The notes beneath the pieces were generated by a model that did no database searches, was not told where the DNA came from, and saw only the letters and a program-made list of their open reading frames with translations. Made by a program: the position numbers and the translations under genes. A stretch of 64,000 nt of DNA from Heterohyrax brucei (Eukaryota > Chordata > Mammalia > Hyracoidea > Procaviidae): NCBI GenBank assembly GCA_028571685.1, contig CM053143.1, positions 143,688,829 through 143,752,828 on the forward strand, read 5' to 3'. Below, in pieces: positions 60,240 to 64,000 of this stretch. The stretch's first letter is position 1, and every line of letters begins with the position of its first letter.

Positions 60240-61465
60240 TAGGAAGGAGAACCTGGCAGTCTATTTCTGAAAAGAATTAGCCAGTGAAAACTTTATGAAT
60301 ACCAGCGGGAAATTATGTGATATGGTGCCAGAACATGAGTCCCTCAGGTTGGAAGACATGCAGAAGACAAGTGGGGATGAGCTGCCTCCTTAGAGTAGAC
60401 TTTGATAACACGGATGGGGTCAACTTTTGGAACCTTCATTTACAGATGTGTCTAACTCAAAATGAGAAAAAACAGCTGCAAAACATCTACTAATATCAGA
60501 ACATGGGATGCATGAAGTATGAATCTAGGAAAATTGGAAATCATTAAAAATGAAATAGAATGCATAAACATTGACATGCTAGACATCAGTGAGCTGAAAT
60601 GGACTGGTATTGGCCGTTTTCAATAGGACAATCATATACTGCCTACTACGTCTATTGTCTACTATGCTGGAAATGACAGCTTGAAGAGGAATGGCACTGT
60701 ACTCATTGTCAAAAACACCCTTTCAAGATCTATCCTGAAGCATAACACTGTCAGTGATAGGATACTATCCATATGAATACAAGGAAGAATAATTACTATG
60801 ACTATCAATCAAATTATGCACCAACTACTAAGGCTAAGGATGAAAAAACTGAAGATTTTTTTTATCAAATTCTGCAGTCTGAAATTCATCGAATATACAA
60901 TCAAGAAGTATTAATAATTACTTGTGATTAGAATGTAAATGTTGGAAACAAAGAAGGATCAGTAGTTGTGGCCTTGGCAAGAGAAACAATGCAGAAATGG
61001 CAAGACTGAATTTTTCAAGACAAATAGCTTCTTATGGCAAGTACTTTTCTCCACAACATGAATGGTGACCATACATGTAGACAGATGGAATGACACAGGA
61101 AACAAATTGGCTACGTTTACAGAAAGAGACAATAAAAAGCTCAATATCATCAGTCAGAGCAGCACCAGGGGCAGACTGTGGACAAGAACATTAATTGCTC
61201 TTATGCAAGTTAAAGTTGAAGCTAAAGAAAATTAGAACAAGTCCACAAGAGCCAAAGTACGACCTTGAGTATATCCCACCTGAAATCAGCAACCACCTCA
61301 AGGACAGGTTTAATGCACTGAGCACTAACGAGCAGACAAGATGTGGAATGACACCAAGGGCTTACACAAGAAGAAAGCAAGAAGTCATTAAAAAGAAAGG
61401 GGGAAAAAAGGATGTCAGAAGAGACTCTGAACTAAGTCTTTCCCATGGAGTAGCTAAAGATGGAA
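60240..61465 (+). mobile_element. RTE-type LINE, 5' region and endonuclease domain, decayed
   Basis: Reads, with stops, ISELKWTGIGRFQ, YYAGNDSLKRNGTVLIVKN, SRSILKHNTVSDRI: an apurinic-type endonuclease domain. The end (gatgtggaatgacaccaagg at about 61339) overlaps the start of the RTE copy at 23565, so the two copies cover complementary parts of one family. An open frame at 61195-61515 belongs to this element. Confidence 0.8.
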
Positions 61466-61469
61466 AAAG

Positions 61470-63148
61470 TCTGGTGCCTGTACAACAGACACACAGACCA
61501 TTGGAGCAGAACTGAGAATCAAGACACTCATCCATCCATGCACAGTTGATATCTGATACAAGACTGAAGTCCGTTAAAGAGGGGAAAGAAAGTCTTTTTG
61601 ACAAATGGTGCTGGTATAACTGGATTCCCACCTGTAAAAAAAAAAAATGAAGCAGAATCCATCTCTCATATCACATACAAAAAACTAACTCAAAAGGAAT
61701 TAAAAAGCTCAACATAAAACCTAAAACAATAAAGATATTAGAAGGAAAAAAAACAGACACGACACTAGGGGCCTTAATGAATGCTAAAAATAATACATAA
61801 ACTGTAACTAACAATGCACAAACACCAGAAGAGAAACTAGGTTAACTCAGAACTTTTAAAAATTAAACACTTAAGCTCATCAAGTAAGAGCCATCATACA
61901 AACAGACAAACCCACACCCATGTGCACTGCTACACTCTTCACAACAGTAAAAAGATGGAAACAACCTAAGTGCCCATCAACAGGTAAACGGGTCAACAAA
62001 TTATGGCACATGCACACAATGGAACGCAACAACAAATAACGATGACAAATGCACGATACGTCATACAACACAGGTGAATCTGGAGGGCATTATGCAGAGT
62101 GAAATAAATCAGTTACGAAAGGACCAAGATCATACAGGACCACTATTATAAAAACTCATGAAAAGGTTCACACACAGAAAAATTATTTGATGGTTACAAG
62201 AGCAGGGAGGGAAATCCCTAACCAGATGGTAGAATAATGTCAGCCCTGGTGAAGGGAAGGGCAATATACAATATAGGGGAAGTCAGCATAGCTGGATCAA
62301 ATCCAAAGTATAGAAGTTTCCTAGACACATCCAAATGCTTTGAGGGACCAGGTAGCTGGAGCTAGGGACCACAGTCTCAGGAATATTTAGGTCAACTGGT
62401 TCATAAAGAAAATGATGTACATTCCACTTTGGTGAGTAGCACACAGGGTCTTAAAAGCTTGTGAGCAACCACTTAGGATGTCTATTGGTCCATCCCATCG
62501 AGAACAAAGGAGAATGGAGAAAATCATAGACAAAAGGAAAACATTAGATCAAAGGGCTCAAAGACCACATGAAATAACAGTGCTGGTATACCTGGATGCC
62601 CATCTAGTCTCCACCAGTCTGAGCCCAACAGAACCAGCTGGTGCCTGGCTACCACTAACAACTGCTCTGACATAGATCCCAACAGAGGGTCCTGGACAGA
62701 ATTGGACAAAAGTGCAAAAGGGAATTCCAATTCATGACGGAAGACCAGACTCACCAGCCTGACAGCAACTGGAGGGACCCTGGAGAACTCTGGCCACCAG
62801 ACCCTTTACTAACCCAGAAATGAAACCATTCTCAAAGCCCACTTTTCAGCAAAGATTAGACAAATGTATAAAATAAATCAACATACTTGCGAGGGATGAG
62901 CTTCTTTTTTCAATGAAATATACAAGCCCAAATCGTCAACTTCTGTACAAAAGCAAGACAGGAAGACAGGAAGGGACAGGAACTGTATGATGAGCATAGA
63001 GAACATGAAGCAGAAAGAGGAAACGAGCATGCTCACACCAGGGAAAGTGCAACCAGTGTTGCAAAATGTTATGTGTATAAATTTTTGAATAAGAAATTAA
63101 CCTGATGTATAAACTTTCACCTAAAGCACAGTTAAAAAAAAAAAAAAA
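61470..63148 (+). mobile_element. L1 LINE 3' end with poly-A
   Basis: A decayed ORF2 tail (tttttgacaaatggtgctgg, gaaacaacctaagtgcccat, gaaataaatcagttacgaaa) is followed by a 3' UTR (gggtcttaaaagcttgtgag) and a poly-A run at about 63134-63148. Joined directly to the RTE fragment. Non-functional. Confidence 0.85.
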
Positions 63149-63397
63149 GCTGAAGGTGGGCCATGTTTTATTCATTTTATACATCCAGGATGCATTATGT
63201 CACTAGTTTCTATTAACCCATTAATTTATGCATTCATTCTATAAATATTTATCGCTCATCTATGATGCCAGTCACCTCTCAATGAAAGAGGGGTACATAA
63301 AACAGACAGGATCTTGGCTTGCATGAACTTTACTTGCATGAACTGTAGTTGAGGGATAAGTAGGATCTAAAAAGAATCCATAAACAAATAAGATGCT

Positions 63398-63594
63398 TCT
63401 TCACTGAGACACAGTTAATTAACATGCTTGACTGTTAACTGAAAGGCTGGCACTTAAGCCCACCCAGAAGTGTCTTAGGAAAAAGGCCTGGTGATCTACT
63501 TTTCGAACAGCAGTCACTGAAAACCCTAGGGAGTAGTTCTGACAACACGCATTGAGTCACCATGAATCAGGATCAGCTCAATGGCAACCAACGA
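63398..63594 (+). mobile_element. AfroSINE (long-middle subfamily)
   Basis: gactgttaactgaaaggctg, aaaggcctggtgatctactt, tcaccatgaatcaggatcag tail. Confidence 0.8.
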
Positions 63595-63599
63595 CAAGA

Positions 63600-64000
63600 C
63601 TGAGACAGGAAGAGAAGAGCCTAGCGTGAGGATGGAAAGCACTTTGGAATGGGTGGCAGGGATGGTTTCACTGAGACCTCAGTGACAAGAAGGAGCAGCC
63701 ATACAAAGATCTGAGGAAAGCATTTCTGGTAGAGTGGCCACTGCTGAGTGAAACATACAGAAGATCATGCAAGCACAAACCCACTCTGGTTTACGAGGTA
63801 AGATTTCTATTTGTAAAACAGGTAATGTGAACCTAGAATTCATGAGTGCTGCGGAAGAATCTAACTCCCAAAGACAAGCATATCATTGCCAAGACCCTGC
63901 CTAAGATTCTAGCACTCTGGCTCTCAACTCGTCTCCCCATGAAAGATATCATCTTACAGTCTTCTATTTCTTAGACATTACAGCTCTCAGTGTGCTCCTA
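63600..64000. other. ATP10D intron, no recognised feature
   Basis: Unique-looking to the window edge. Confidence 0.4.

Noticed and set aside
61195..61515. 106-codon open frame on the + strand
   Set aside because: Part of the decayed RTE element running into L1.

Overview
This is vertebrate nuclear DNA from a placental mammal, almost certainly an afrotherian (elephant, manatee, hyrax, tenrec or aardvark group). The evidence is about forty copies of the tRNA-derived AfroSINE family (heads reading like gccctggtggcacagtgg, tails like gagttggaatcaactcga), together with RTE-type LINE fragments that share the AfroSINE 3' tail. There are no operons or prokaryotic features. All coding sequence sits in short exons with GT/AG borders.

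Two genes lie tail to tail. On the + strand, the last three exons of CORIN (4941-14099) encode the C-terminal 195 residues of the serine protease domain, including the catalytic Asp and the Ser in GDSGGP. On the - strand, the last 13 coding exons of ATP10D (57314 down to 18963) encode the C-terminal 874 residues of a class 5 P4-ATPase lipid flippase. They run from just after the phosphorylation-site region through the nucleotide-binding and P domains, membrane segments M5-M10 and the cytoplasmic tail. All exon phases join without a stop or frameshift, so both genes look intact. Their 5' parts lie outside the window, CORIN to the left and ATP10D to the right. The order CORIN-ATP10D, convergent, matches what I know of human chromosome 4p12.

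Layout: 1-4940, CORIN intron with SINEs, a MaLR-type LTR and an AT-rich tract; 4941-14099, CORIN exons with a rearranged mariner fossil in the first intron; 14100 to about 18960, the two 3' UTRs and the gap between them; 18963-57314, ATP10D exons in introns rich in AfroSINE, L1, RTE, MaLR-type LTRs, MIR and L2; 57315-64000, ATP10D upstream intron holding an RTE endonuclease-domain fragment and an L1 3' end.

I found no unknown biological system. The most unusual local structure is a seven-unit, roughly 42-bp minisatellite that starts on the 3' splice site of an ATP10D transmembrane exon and repeats that splice acceptor in each unit (27571-27857). Other points of interest are an inverted pair of mariner fragments, a second SINE family with a tRNA-Gly-like head, recurrent very short SINE/RTE tail fragments, and a perfect 48-bp tandem duplication just past an ATP10D donor site. 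Repeat family names come from pattern recognition, not a database search, and repeat boundaries are approximate.
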